Origin: Comamonadaceae bacterium
Lineage (GTDB): Bacteria > Pseudomonadota > Gammaproteobacteria > Burkholderiales > Burkholderiaceae_C
Length of the DNA stretch: 32,204 nucleotides
Assembly: GCA_947373105.1 (NCBI GenBank)
Contig: CANBWK010000025.1
Coordinates: 1-32,204 of the forward strand
Direction of reading: 5' to 3'
The position numbers were made by a program, and so were the translations under genes. Of this stretch, positions 1 through 8,329 are shown one piece after another; position 1 is the first letter of the stretch; each line of letters begins with the position of its first letter. The notes beneath the pieces are model-generated. The model had not been told where the DNA came from. It was given only the letters and a program-made list of their open reading frames with translations, and did not search any database.

Positions 1-237
1 CCCGCCCAAGCTTTGGTTCGACTCGTTTTGCAAAGAGGCATTGATCACGGCGAATTTCGTGCGGTCGATGTCAACGACACCATCTACTCGGTCATGGCAC
101 CCCTGATCTTTTTGGTCATGGAAAAGCATTCCACTGGCGCTTGCAGCAATGGAAAGCAACCGATCGATGCCGAGAAATTCATCACCAACCATGCCAACCT
201 GTTGGTGCGTGGCATGACTCCAGAAAAATCCTCATGA
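1..237 (+). CDS. TetR-family transcriptional regulator, C-terminal part (5' end outside window)
   Basis: The reading frame is open from the first base, so the gene begins upstream and its DNA-binding helix-turn-helix is not visible. What remains is about 78 residues of helical ligand-binding/dimerisation domain. The 'RGIDHGEFR' segment followed by a hydrophobic 'MAPLIFLVME' helix is typical of the C-terminal domain of TetR repressors that sit beside RND pumps. Its stop codon overlaps the ATG of the membrane-fusion gene by 4 nt (ATGA), so regulator and pump are probably cotranscribed, and local autoregulated repression of the pump is the natural inference. The family assignment rests only on this C-terminal domain and on the context. 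Confidence 0.7.
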   Translation, partial: PAQALVRLVLQRGIDHGEFRAVDVNDTIYSVMAPLIFLVMEKHSTGACSNGKQPIDAEKFITNHANLLVRGMTPEKSS

Positions 238-1382
238 AAAAGTATGTTCGTTTCGCGTTGATCCTCCTGGCGCTCTTAGGCGCCGGAGTGGGCGCTTATA
301 AGTACATCGCGCAACGCAAAGTTGTAGCCCAAACCACCGCCGCTGCCGCTGAAGCGGTCAAGGCTGTAGCCCAAACTTTGGAGTTGGCAGCAAGTGATAT
401 TTACACGCTGCGCTCGCTCACCTTGGCGCAGGGCCTGCCTGTTTCAGGCACCTTGAAAGCCACCCATTCGGCCATGGTCAAGGCGCGTGTGGCGGGCGAG
501 CTGATGGACTTGACCCTGCGCGAAGGCGACCGCGTGGCCCAAGGCCAAGTCGTCGCGCGCATAGACCCCACCGAATACTTGGCACGCCAGCGGCAAGCCC
601 AAAGGCAAGTGGACGCAGCGATGGCGCAAGTCGAAATTGCACAAAAGCAATTTGACAACAACCAAGCGCTGGTCGATCAGGGCTTCATTTCCAAAACCGC
701 CTTAGACACTTCATTGTCGAATTTGAGTGGCGCGAAAGCCAGCCATCTGGCCGCAGTGGCCGCATTGGATGTGGCGCGCAAAGCGGTAGACGACACCATC
801 CTGAAAGCCCCGCTGTCTGGCTCGATTGCACAACGACTGGCACAAAACGGTGAACGCGTCGCACCCGATGCCCGCATTGTGGAAATTGTGGACTTGCAAC
901 AGCTCGAAGTTGAAGCCGCTGTGCCGCCTGCGGATGCCGCGAACGTTCGCATTGGGCAAAGCGCTTTACTGACAATGGAAGGCAGCACGAGCCCAGTCAA
1001 TGCCCGTGTCTTGCGCATCAACCCCAGCGCACAAGCCGGTAGTCGCAGTGTTTTGATCTACCTCGGGGTGAAATCGACCCCTGAATTGCGTCAAGGCTTG
1101 TTTGTTCAAGGTCAATTGGCCACCACCCGCATCTCAGCACTGGCTGTGCCGGTGACTGCGGTACGCACCGACAAACCCCAGCCTTATGTGCAATGGATTG
1201 ACAAGGACCAGGTACGCCACATGACAGTCAGCCTGGGCACCCGTGGCGAGGCCGAAGGCCAGGTCATGGTCGGCATTTCGAGTTCAGACTCCAAATTGTC
1301 CGAAGGGCTCCAACTGCTGACCGCAAGCTCGGGCGCCGTGCGTGAAGGCACGCGTGTGAAATTCACCACCGTCAAACCCTGA
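234..1382 (+). CDS. RND efflux pump periplasmic adaptor (membrane fusion protein, HlyD/AcrA family)
   Basis: This 382-residue periplasmic adaptor links an inner-membrane RND pump to an outer-membrane channel. The ATG at 234 is chosen because it overlaps the regulator's stop and gives an N-terminus with two Lys followed by a hydrophobic anchor (residues about 6-24). The longer upstream frame runs through the tetR gene in another frame and is unlikely. There is no lipobox, so the protein is probably anchored by the uncleaved helix or exported. A split lipoyl/biotinyl-like domain is visible ('VAGELMDLTLREGDRV' near residues 87-102, and 'LKAPLSGSI' after the hairpin). Between these halves is an Ala/Gln-rich coiled-coil hairpin, and the beta-barrel and membrane-proximal domains follow. 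The RND permease starts 7 nt downstream. The pump's substrates cannot be told from sequence. Confidence 0.9.
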   Translation: MKKYVRFALILLALLGAGVGAYKYIAQRKVVAQTTAAAAEAVKAVAQTLELAASDIYTLRSLTLAQGLPVSGTLKATHSAMVKARVAGELMDLTLREGDRVAQGQVVARIDPTEYLARQRQAQRQVDAAMAQVEIAQKQFDNNQALVDQGFISKTALDTSLSNLSGAKASHLAAVAALDVARKAVDDTILKAPLSGSIAQRLAQNGERVAPDARIVEIVDLQQLEVEAAVPPADAANVRIGQSALLTMEGSTSPVNARVLRINPSAQAGSRSVLIYLGVKSTPELRQGLFVQGQLATTRISALAVPVTAVRTDKPQPYVQWIDKDQVRHMTVSLGTRGEAEGQVMVGISSSDSKLSEGLQLLTASSGAVREGTRVKFTTVKP

Positions 1383-1389
1383 GCTCAGC

Positions 1390-4300
1390 ATGTGGTTTAC
1401 CAAAGTCAGTTTAAAAAACCCTGTCTTCGCGACCATGGTCATGCTGGCCATCGTCGTGCTGGGCTTGTTCTCTTTGCAAAGACTCAAGGTCGATCAGTTC
1501 CCGAACATCGATTTTCCGGTGGTGGTGGTGCTGACCGAGTACCCCGGTGCCAGCCCCGAAATCGTCGAAAGCGAAGTCACCAAAAAAATTGAAGAAGGCG
1601 TGAACTCGATTGCGGGCATCAGCGCCCTGACCTCTCGTACTTACGAAGGTCAATCGGTCGTGGTCCTGGAGTTTGGTCTGAACATCAACAGCCGCAAGGC
1701 CGCCGAAGACGTTCGCGAAAAAGTGGCTTCAGTCAAGCCTTTGCTCCGGATTGAAGTCAAAGAACCCCGTGTGTTGCGTTTTGATCCTGCCAGCCGCGCG
1801 GTGTGGTCGCTTGCGGTCATCCCGCAAGAAGTCCCTCAAGGCAAAGCGCCCACGCCCGTCGAGCTGACCAATTGGTCTGAGCAAGTTCTCAAAAAGAAAC
1901 TCGAAAACGTGCGCGGCGTGGGCTCGGTCACCGTCGTGGGCGGGAGCCGACGGGAACTCAATCTCTACCTCAAGCCCGATGCCATGGAGGCCTTTGGCGT
2001 TTCGGCCGACCAAGTGGTCAATGCCGTGCGCAACGAGAACCAAGACCTGCCGGTCGGCACGATCAAGTCCACCGCGCAAGAGCGGGTGGTGCAAGTGCAG
2101 TCCCGTATGGTGCGTCCTGAAGATTTTGGCAACATCATCGTGGCCAAGAAATCCGGCACTTCGGTGCGTTTGTCACAGGTCGCTTCGATCAAAGACGATG
2201 CGCAAGAATTGGAAAGTTTGGCCATGTTCAATGGCCAGCGAACCTTGTTGTTAACGGTTCAAAAATCGCAAGACGAAAACACCATCGAAGTTGTGGATGG
2301 CCTGGTCAGCGCACTCAAGGAAATTCAAAAGCAATTGCCACCCGGCATCCGGCTCGAGCCAGTGACCGACAACTCGCGCTCAATTCGTGTGGGCGTTGAA
2401 AATGTGCGCCGCACCTTGATAGAGGGGGCCCTACTCACCGTGTTGATTGTGTTTTTGTTCCTCAACTCCTGGCGTTCAACAGTCATTACCGGCCTGACTC
2501 TGCCGATCTCGATCATCGGCACTTTTTTGTTCATGGACTTGTTTGGATTCACCATCAACATGATCACCTTGATGGCTTTGTCCTTGTGTGTAGGTCTGCT
2601 GATTGATGATGCCATTGTGGTGCGTGAGAACATCGTGCGCCATGTGCAAATGGGCAAGAACGCATTCCAAGCCGCCATGGACGGTACGCAAGAAATCGGA
2701 CTGGCCGTGCTGGCGACCACGCTGTCCATCGTTGCGGTGTTTTTGCCTATCGGCTTCATGCAAGGCATCATCGGCCAGTTCTTCCACGAGTTCGGCATCA
2801 CCATCGTGGCGGCGGTCGGCATCTCGATGTTTGTGAGTTTCACACTGGACCCGATGCTTTCAAGCATCTGGCATGACCCCAGCATCCAAACCCAGGGCAA
2901 ATGGGCAGCCCACAGCCTATATGACAGAACCATTGGCCGGGTGACGCACCTGTTCGATGTCATCACCGAGCGCCTGTCTGAGGGCTACCAAACCATTCTG
3001 CGATGGGCCTTGAGCCACAAGCTTGCCACCGTGCTGTCGGCTTTGGGCATTTTCATTTTGAGTGTGGTCATGGTGCCGCTGTTGGGCACCGAGTTTGTGC
3101 CCAAGGCCGACTTCTCTGAAGCCAGCGTGGCCTTTCAAACCCCCGTTGGCTCTTCTCTGGAGGCCACCACAGCAAAGGCCAAGCAGGTCGAGGCCATCGT
3201 GCGTGAATTCCCTGAAGTGCGTTACACCGTGGCGACGATCAACACTGGCAATTCTTTGGGTAAAAACAACGTCAATTTGGGCATTCGCTTTGCGGACCGC
3301 AAAGACCGCAAGCGCAGCGTCGACCAAATATCGGCCGCATTGCGCGAGCGACTCAATCGCGTATCCGGCATCACCGTGACCCAAGTGGGCACCCCCGATT
3401 CGGTGGGGGGTAGCAAGCAAATCGAATTTTCCTTGCAAGGCGCAGATCAACGTGAGCTGGAGCGCCTGACCTTGATGGCCCTGGAAAAGCTACGCGCTAT
3501 CCCTGGTTTGGTTGACTTGGATTCGAGTGTGAAGGCCAACAAACCCACCATTGGTATCGAGGTGATGCGTGATTCAGCGGCTGATTTGGGGCTCAGCGTA
3601 GCCCAACTGGCTGGGCCTTTACGCACCTTGGTGGCAGGGCAAACCGTGGGCAACTGGCGTGCCCCCGACGACCAGACCTACGATGTGAATGTGCGACTAG
3701 ACCCTAGCGCCCGAAACACGCTGCAAGACCTGGAACGCTTGCCATTCGGTGTGACCAACCCTGCCGACGGCAGCATCCGCAACGTTCGCTTGGGACAGGT
3801 TGCCAAAGTGACCGAAACCACAGGCTCCAACCAGATCAACCGACGTGACCTGATGCGCGAGGTGTCGATCAACGCCAATGCTTACGGCCGAACCGCGGGA
3901 GAGGTCTCAGCCGACATCAAAAAAGTGATGGAAGCAATGCCTTTTCCTGCTGGCTATCGCTACCAGTTTGGCGGCTCCACCAAAAGCATGAACGAGTCTT
4001 TCGGTTATGCACTGTCGGCCTTGATCATGGCCATCATCTTTATTTACATGATTCTGGCCAGCCAGTTCAAGAGTTTTTTCCAGCCCATTGCGTTGATGAC
4101 CTCGCTGCCACTGACTTTGATCGGTGTGGTGCTCGCTTTGATGGCATTTCGCTCGGCACTGTCGATGTTCTCCGTCATTGGCGTGGTGATGCTGATGGGC
4201 TTGGTCACCAAAAACGCCATCTTGCTGGTGGACTTCACCATCCGTGCACGGGAGGGCATGGAGGACGCAGAGGGCAAGCCCATTCCCGGAATGGCGCGAA

Positions 4301-4584
4301 ACGACGCGCTGCTCATGGCCGCCAAAGTGCGCCTGCGCCCTATTTTGATGACCACTTTGGCCATGATTTTCGGCATGATCCCCTTGGCATTTGCCCTGAC
4401 CGAAGGCTCGGAGCAACGCGCCCCCATGGGGCAAGCCGTGATTGGCGGGGTGATTACCTCTTCTTTGCTGACCCTGGTGGTCGTGCCCGTCATGTACTGC
4501 TATATGGATGATTTGGCGCAATGGCTCCGTCAAAAAGCGGGTTTCTCTTCCGAACATCAGGCCCCGCAAGGTCCGGGCCTTTAA
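1390..4584 (+). CDS. Efflux RND transporter permease (AcrB/MdtB-like, HAE family)
   Basis: This 1064-residue inner-membrane proton/drug antiporter has the normal family length and both ends intact. It starts with the standard first helix ('SLKNPVFATMVMLAIVVLGL') and the 'DQFPNIDFPVVVV' porter-domain entry. The proton relay is conserved: the Asp pair D406-D407 in 'GLLIDDAIVV' (TM4) and K941 in 'GLVTKNAILL' (TM10). Two large periplasmic porter/docking loops separate TM1-TM2 and TM7-TM8. It forms an operon with the upstream adaptor, and the tolC-type channel three genes downstream could complete the tripartite pump. Several long minus-strand open frames inside it are shadows of its codon usage. 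The subfamily looks like multidrug (HAE) rather than heavy-metal RND, but the substrate is unknown. Confidence 0.95.
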   Translation: MWFTKVSLKNPVFATMVMLAIVVLGLFSLQRLKVDQFPNIDFPVVVVLTEYPGASPEIVESEVTKKIEEGVNSIAGISALTSRTYEGQSVVVLEFGLNINSRKAAEDVREKVASVKPLLRIEVKEPRVLRFDPASRAVWSLAVIPQEVPQGKAPTPVELTNWSEQVLKKKLENVRGVGSVTVVGGSRRELNLYLKPDAMEAFGVSADQVVNAVRNENQDLPVGTIKSTAQERVVQVQSRMVRPEDFGNIIVAKKSGTSVRLSQVASIKDDAQELESLAMFNGQRTLLLTVQKSQDENTIEVVDGLVSALKEIQKQLPPGIRLEPVTDNSRSIRVGVENVRRTLIEGALLTVLIVFLFLNSWRSTVITGLTLPISIIGTFLFMDLFGFTINMITLMALSLCVGLLIDDAIVVRENIVRHVQMGKNAFQAAMDGTQEIGLAVLATTLSIVAVFLPIGFMQGIIGQFFHEFGITIVAAVGISMFVSFTLDPMLSSIWHDPSIQTQGKWAAHSLYDRTIGRVTHLFDVITERLSEGYQTILRWALSHKLATVLSALGIFILSVVMVPLLGTEFVPKADFSEASVAFQTPVGSSLEATTAKAKQVEAIVREFPEVRYTVATINTGNSLGKNNVNLGIRFADRKDRKRSVDQISAALRERLNRVSGITVTQVGTPDSVGGSKQIEFSLQGADQRELERLTLMALEKLRAIPGLVDLDSSVKANKPTIGIEVMRDSAADLGLSVAQLAGPLRTLVAGQTVGNWRAPDDQTYDVNVRLDPSARNTLQDLERLPFGVTNPADGSIRNVRLGQVAKVTETTGSNQINRRDLMREVSINANAYGRTAGEVSADIKKVMEAMPFPAGYRYQFGGSTKSMNESFGYALSALIMAIIFIYMILASQFKSFFQPIALMTSLPLTLIGVVLALMAFRSALSMFSVIGVVMLMGLVTKNAILLVDFTIRAREGMEDAEGKPIPGMARNDALLMAAKVRLRPILMTTLAMIFGMIPLAFALTEGSEQRAPMGQAVIGGVITSSLLTLVVVPVMYCYMDDLAQWLRQKAGFSSEHQAPQGPGL

Positions 4585-4622
4585 AATCATCCCATTTCGT
4601 CAAAATACCTCTTGGAGTCACG

Positions 4623-5288
4623 ATGGATCTCGAACAAGCCCGTTTCAACATGATTGAACAGCAAATCCGCCCTTGGGAAGTCCTGGATGGCGAAGTGCTG
4701 GCCTTGTTGTCCACCGTCAAGCGTGAACACTTTGTGCCCACCGGGCTTCAAGCTTTGGCCTTTGTGGACATGGCGTTGCCACTTCGTGAAGGGGGTGCTC
4801 GTGGCCAGGCGATGCTGGCGCCACGCTTGGAAGCGCGCTTATTGCAAGACTTGGCCATTCAAAAGCACGAAAAAGTCCTTGAAGTTGGGACAGGTTCCGG
4901 CTACATGGCCGCCTTGTTGGGTCGCCGAGCGGCCCATGTGCTAACCCTTGAAATCGAACCGGAATTGGTTTCACAAGCACGCAAAAGTCTGGCCCTAGAG
5001 GGCGTGTCCAATGTAGAAGTTCGTCAGGCCGATGGCACAAACGGCGCCACTGCAGACGGCCCCTTTGATGTGATTATGTTGAGTGGCTCGGTGGCCGAAG
5101 TTCCGCAAGCCCTTCTGGCCCAGCTGAAAGTGGGCGGTCGCCTGGCGGCGATTGTGGGCGAAGAACCCATGATGCGGGCCACGTTCATCACCCGTAACAG
5201 CGACACCGCATGGACCACCGCTGAACCCTGGGACACCACGGCACCGCGCTTGGTTCACTTTGCAGAACACTCACACTTCCGTTTTTAA
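4623..5288 (+). CDS. Protein-L-isoaspartate O-methyltransferase family protein
   Basis: This 221-residue SAM-dependent methyltransferase is of the PCMT family, which repairs isoaspartyl residues. The ATG at 4623 follows a TTGGAG ribosome-binding site. The upstream extension would overlap the RND permease in another frame. The SAM-binding motif I is clear ('VLEVGTGSGYMAALLG', residues 85-100), as is the family N-terminus ('MIEQQIRPWEV'). The segment that normally carries the substrate-binding TISQP loop reads 'REGGARGQAMLAPRLEA' here, so the isoaspartate-recognition loop is not canonical. The fold and cofactor are secure, but true isoaspartate specificity is less so. It lies 38 nt after the pump permease and 5 nt before the rhodanese gene. 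Confidence 0.85.
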   Translation: MDLEQARFNMIEQQIRPWEVLDGEVLALLSTVKREHFVPTGLQALAFVDMALPLREGGARGQAMLAPRLEARLLQDLAIQKHEKVLEVGTGSGYMAALLGRRAAHVLTLEIEPELVSQARKSLALEGVSNVEVRQADGTNGATADGPFDVIMLSGSVAEVPQALLAQLKVGGRLAAIVGEEPMMRATFITRNSDTAWTTAEPWDTTAPRLVHFAEHSHFRF

Positions 5289-5293
5289 TCCCC

Positions 5294-5626
5294 ATGCAAC
5301 AAATCACCCCTGCACAACTGTCAGACTGGGCCGCCAACATGGCTGGACGTCAACCCGTTTTACTTGACGTGCGTGAAGGCTGGGAATGCCAAACCGCCAG
5401 CGTCTCTCCAGCGGGCTTGGAATTTGTACACATGCCCATGCAGACCATTCCAGCGCGCTTGGACGAGCTGGACAAAACGCGACCCATTGCCTGTTTGTGC
5501 CACCATGGCAGCCGCAGCATGCAGGTGGCCGCTTACTTAGCTCAGCAAGGCTTTGAGGTCATCAATGTGGCCGGCGGCATCCATGCTTGGTCTACCCAGG
5601 TGGACCCCAGCATACCCACTTACTGA
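5294..5626 (+). CDS. Single-domain rhodanese-like sulfurtransferase
   Basis: This 110-residue cytoplasmic single rhodanese domain transfers sulfane sulfur through a persulfide on its active-site cysteine. The active-site loop is visible as 'CHHGSRS', with Cys69 as the expected nucleophile, preceded by the family motif 'LLDVREGWE' (residues 23-31). The C-terminal 'VAGGIHAW' is also typical. The physiological donor and acceptor are unknown. It begins 5 nt after the methyltransferase stop, so the two are translated from one message. This methyltransferase-rhodanese-TolC order is a familiar neighbourhood in betaproteobacteria (recalled from family knowledge, not checked here). Confidence 0.9.
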   Translation: MQQITPAQLSDWAANMAGRQPVLLDVREGWECQTASVSPAGLEFVHMPMQTIPARLDELDKTRPIACLCHHGSRSMQVAAYLAQQGFEVINVAGGIHAWSTQVDPSIPTY

Positions 5627-5688
5627 TGGCCTCATGCCGATTTTTGCTCGTTAAAACCCCCAATGCCGTTATCTCTCGAAAGACTTTC

Positions 5689-7023
5689 ATGAACCTGCGT
5701 TTATCGCCTTTATCTTTGGCCTTGACAGGCCTGTTGAGTGCCATTTTCAGCGTCCCAGCGCAAGCACAAAACTTGGTCACTTTGTTCGAGGCCGCCAAAG
5801 GCTATGACGCTGCCTACAAATCGGCGCAATCTCAATACGCCGCCAACTTGGCCAAAGCGGATCAAGCCATCGCTAACTTAATGCCCACAGCGGGCTTGAC
5901 CGGTGGATTGAACAAATCCAATGTGGACTTGTTGACGGGCGTTTTGGCGGGTCAAAGCAAGTCATTCAGCAGCCTGAGTGCCAACTTGAGTGCTGTACAG
6001 CCTTTGTACCGACCCGCCAACATGGCCAACTACCGCCAGGGTTTGAAGCAAGCCGAACTGGCTACGGCGCAACTCAAAACTGCGGAGCAAGACCTGATCA
6101 TCCGGGTGAGTCAGGCTTACTTTGATGTACTGGCCTCGCGCGACAGTTTGACCTTTGTTCAAGCCCAGAAAACGGCAGTCGCTGAACAATTGGCTGCTGC
6201 CAAACGCAATTTTGAAGTGGGTACTTCCACCATCACCGATACCCGCGAAGCCCAGGCACGCTATGACCTCGTGTTGGCACAAGAAATTGCAGCGGAAAAC
6301 GATTTGCGCGTGAAAAAATTGGCCTTGGATTTATTGGTAGGCAACAACAATACAGAACCTAAAGGTCTGGTTTTACCCGTCCAATTGCAAACACCGCAAC
6401 CTGCGGATATCAACACGTGGGTCATGCAATCGGCCGAGTTGCACCCCGCCATTGCCCAATCACGTGTCGCTTTGGACATCGCCAAACTCGAAGTGGATAA
6501 GGCCGAAGCAGGCCACAAGCCCACATTGGATTTGACAGCGGGCTTTTCACCTACGCGCTACAACAATGGCTACACCTCGACCCAGGTAGATACAAATGCC
6601 ACCAGCATCAGCCTGAACTTCAACATGCCTTTGTTCGCGGGTTTTGCGACCCAAAACCGCATCAAAGAAACCTTGGCACTCGAAGACAAAGCCCGCGCTG
6701 ATGTGGAAACCATCGAGCGCAATGTCGCGCAAGCTACCCGCACCGCTTATCTAGGCCTTCAATCGGGCTTGGGCCAAGTCAATGCCTTGGCGGCCGCAGA
6801 AGCGTCCAGCCAAAGCGCTTTGGACGCCAACCAATTGGGCTACAAAGTGGGTGTGCGCATCAATATCGATGTGCTGAACAGCCAAAGTCAGTTGTACCAA
6901 ACCAAACGCGATCTGGCCAAGGCGCGGTACGACGTGTTGGTGGGCCAGCTCAAACTGCGCCAAGCCAATGGCAGCTTGAATGCCGATGACCTGCAAGCCG
7001 TCAACGCTTTGCTCGCCAAATAA
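5689..7023 (+). CDS. tolC: TolC-family outer-membrane efflux channel
   Basis: This 444-residue outer-membrane factor forms a trimeric channel for efflux pumps and type I secretion. The ATG at 5689 is chosen because it opens a clean signal peptide (hydrophobic core, then 'VPAQAQ', cleavage about residue 27). The earlier in-frame starts lie inside the rhodanese gene or lack a signal peptide. The mature protein has the two tandem OEP repeats: the first begins 'LVTLFEAAKGYDAAY' and has 'LIIRVSQAYFDVLASRD', and the second has 'VAQATRTAYLGLQSG' and 'GYKVGVRINIDVLNSQSQLY'. Its position downstream of the adaptor and permease suggests it serves that pump, possibly among others. It converges with waaA with only one base between the stop codons. 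Confidence 0.93.
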   Translation: MNLRLSPLSLALTGLLSAIFSVPAQAQNLVTLFEAAKGYDAAYKSAQSQYAANLAKADQAIANLMPTAGLTGGLNKSNVDLLTGVLAGQSKSFSSLSANLSAVQPLYRPANMANYRQGLKQAELATAQLKTAEQDLIIRVSQAYFDVLASRDSLTFVQAQKTAVAEQLAAAKRNFEVGTSTITDTREAQARYDLVLAQEIAAENDLRVKKLALDLLVGNNNTEPKGLVLPVQLQTPQPADINTWVMQSAELHPAIAQSRVALDIAKLEVDKAEAGHKPTLDLTAGFSPTRYNNGYTSTQVDTNATSISLNFNMPLFAGFATQNRIKETLALEDKARADVETIERNVAQATRTAYLGLQSGLGQVNALAAAEASSQSALDANQLGYKVGVRINIDVLNSQSQLYQTKRDLAKARYDVLVGQLKLRQANGSLNADDLQAVNALLAK

Positions 7024-7024
7024 G

Positions 7025-8323
7025 TCAGCCCATCGTTTGAATCACCGCTTTAGCGGTGCGTTCAGTGGCGCCTTCATGGGCCTTTGCAAAAGCCCGGGCC
7101 ACTTCGGACTGCCTCATCAGCGCAGAGGCCTCATGCAAGAGTTGGTGTGCCTTTTCAAGCGCTAGCGTCATGTCCACCACCCGCACGGCAACCCCAGCTT
7201 GATCGGCCATTTCTGCCGCTTGTTCAAAATTAAAGGTGTGCTGCCCCATGATCACCGGGCAGCCGCAGGCTGCAGCCTCAATCAGGTTTTGCCCACCCCA
7301 TGGCGCAAAGCTACCGCCCAGCAACGCCACCTGCGCCATGCTGTAGTACAGCGCCATTTCACCCAAAGAATCCCCTAGCCACACATCCACATGTGCCGCT
7401 TGGGCATCAGGTCCGTCGGGGGCCGTCGTACGCCATTGACTGCGACGTGACACCGTCAGCCCTTGCGAGATCAATAAAGCTTCAACCTCATTCACCCGTT
7501 GCGGATGGCGCGGCACAATCAGCCATTGCAGATCAGACACACTGGCGCCAGCTTGCCGTAAGGCCAGCCAAGACTCAAGCCAAGCGGCTTCTTCGCCTTC
7601 GCGCGAACTGGCCAGCATGGCGATGGGTCTTGAAGTTTGCAGTCGCCAGCGCAGTCCTTTTGCGCACTGCAAGGCATCAGGTTGCGCATCGAACTTGATG
7701 TTGCCCATGACCGTGTAGGCCTTGACGCCGAGTTGCTGCAAGCGCTGCGCATCGGATTCGGTTTGAGGCCAGACGGCCGTCAGCGCCTGAAAAACCGGCC
7801 GCGTCAATGCAGGCCAGCGCAGCGCTTTGCGGCTCGATCGCTCGCTCATGCGGGCATTCGCCAAGACCAAAGGCACGCCATTTTTTTGAGATTGCAAGAC
7901 CAGGTTCGGCCAGACCTCGGTTTCAATCAATACCCCCATACGGGGTTTGAAATGCGTTAAAAACCGCTGCACCGCACAGGGCGTATCCCAAGGCTGCCAT
8001 ACCTGAATATCGCCCGGTTCAAGCAAGCGCTCGCCCTCGGAGCGGCCGGTCGCGGTCCCGTTTGTGAGCAACAAACGCATCCCAGGCTGCGCCAGGCGAA
8101 GCGCACGAATCAAGACCTCTGCCGCCCGTGTTTCACCCAAAGAGACCGCATGCACCCACACCAAGGCAGATTGCATTTCAGGCGTTTGTGTGTAGTGGCC
8201 AAACCGCTCGGGAACTGCTACGGCATACACAGGCTCGGCTTGCGCACGACGCGCCAACTTGCGACGCAGCAAAGGCTGCGCCGCCCAGACGGCCGCGTTA
8301 TAAACGAGCTGTATCGGATGCAT
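7025..8323 (-). CDS. waaA: 3-deoxy-D-manno-octulosonic acid (Kdo) transferase
   Basis: This 432-residue GT30 glycosyltransferase adds Kdo from CMP-Kdo to lipid IVA at the cytoplasmic face of the inner membrane, the first step of LPS core assembly. The N-terminal hydrophobic anchor is followed by 'ERFGHY', where Glu39 matches the catalytic Glu of the family. Further motifs are 'HAVSLGETRAA', 'ETEVWPNL', 'ARMSERS', and the C-terminal nucleotide-binding 'GGSFAPWGGQNLIEAA'. It lies 6 nt after the phosphomannomutase gene on the same strand, so the two are probably one transcript. Whether one or two Kdo residues are added cannot be told from sequence. Confidence 0.95.
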   Translation of the reverse strand: MHPIQLVYNAAVWAAQPLLRRKLARRAQAEPVYAVAVPERFGHYTQTPEMQSALVWVHAVSLGETRAAEVLIRALRLAQPGMRLLLTNGTATGRSEGERLLEPGDIQVWQPWDTPCAVQRFLTHFKPRMGVLIETEVWPNLVLQSQKNGVPLVLANARMSERSSRKALRWPALTRPVFQALTAVWPQTESDAQRLQQLGVKAYTVMGNIKFDAQPDALQCAKGLRWRLQTSRPIAMLASSREGEEAAWLESWLALRQAGASVSDLQWLIVPRHPQRVNEVEALLISQGLTVSRRSQWRTTAPDGPDAQAAHVDVWLGDSLGEMALYYSMAQVALLGGSFAPWGGQNLIEAAACGCPVIMGQHTFNFEQAAEMADQAGVAVRVVDMTLALEKAHQLLHEASALMRQSEVARAFAKAHEGATERTAKAVIQTMG

Positions 8324-8329
8324 GAAAAA

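Noticed and set aside
2325-4590. Several minus-strand open frames (up to 227 codons) inside the RND permease gene
   Set aside because: They are shadows of biased third-codon positions in a well-supported gene; translations are rich in His, Gln, Met or Thr and match no family.
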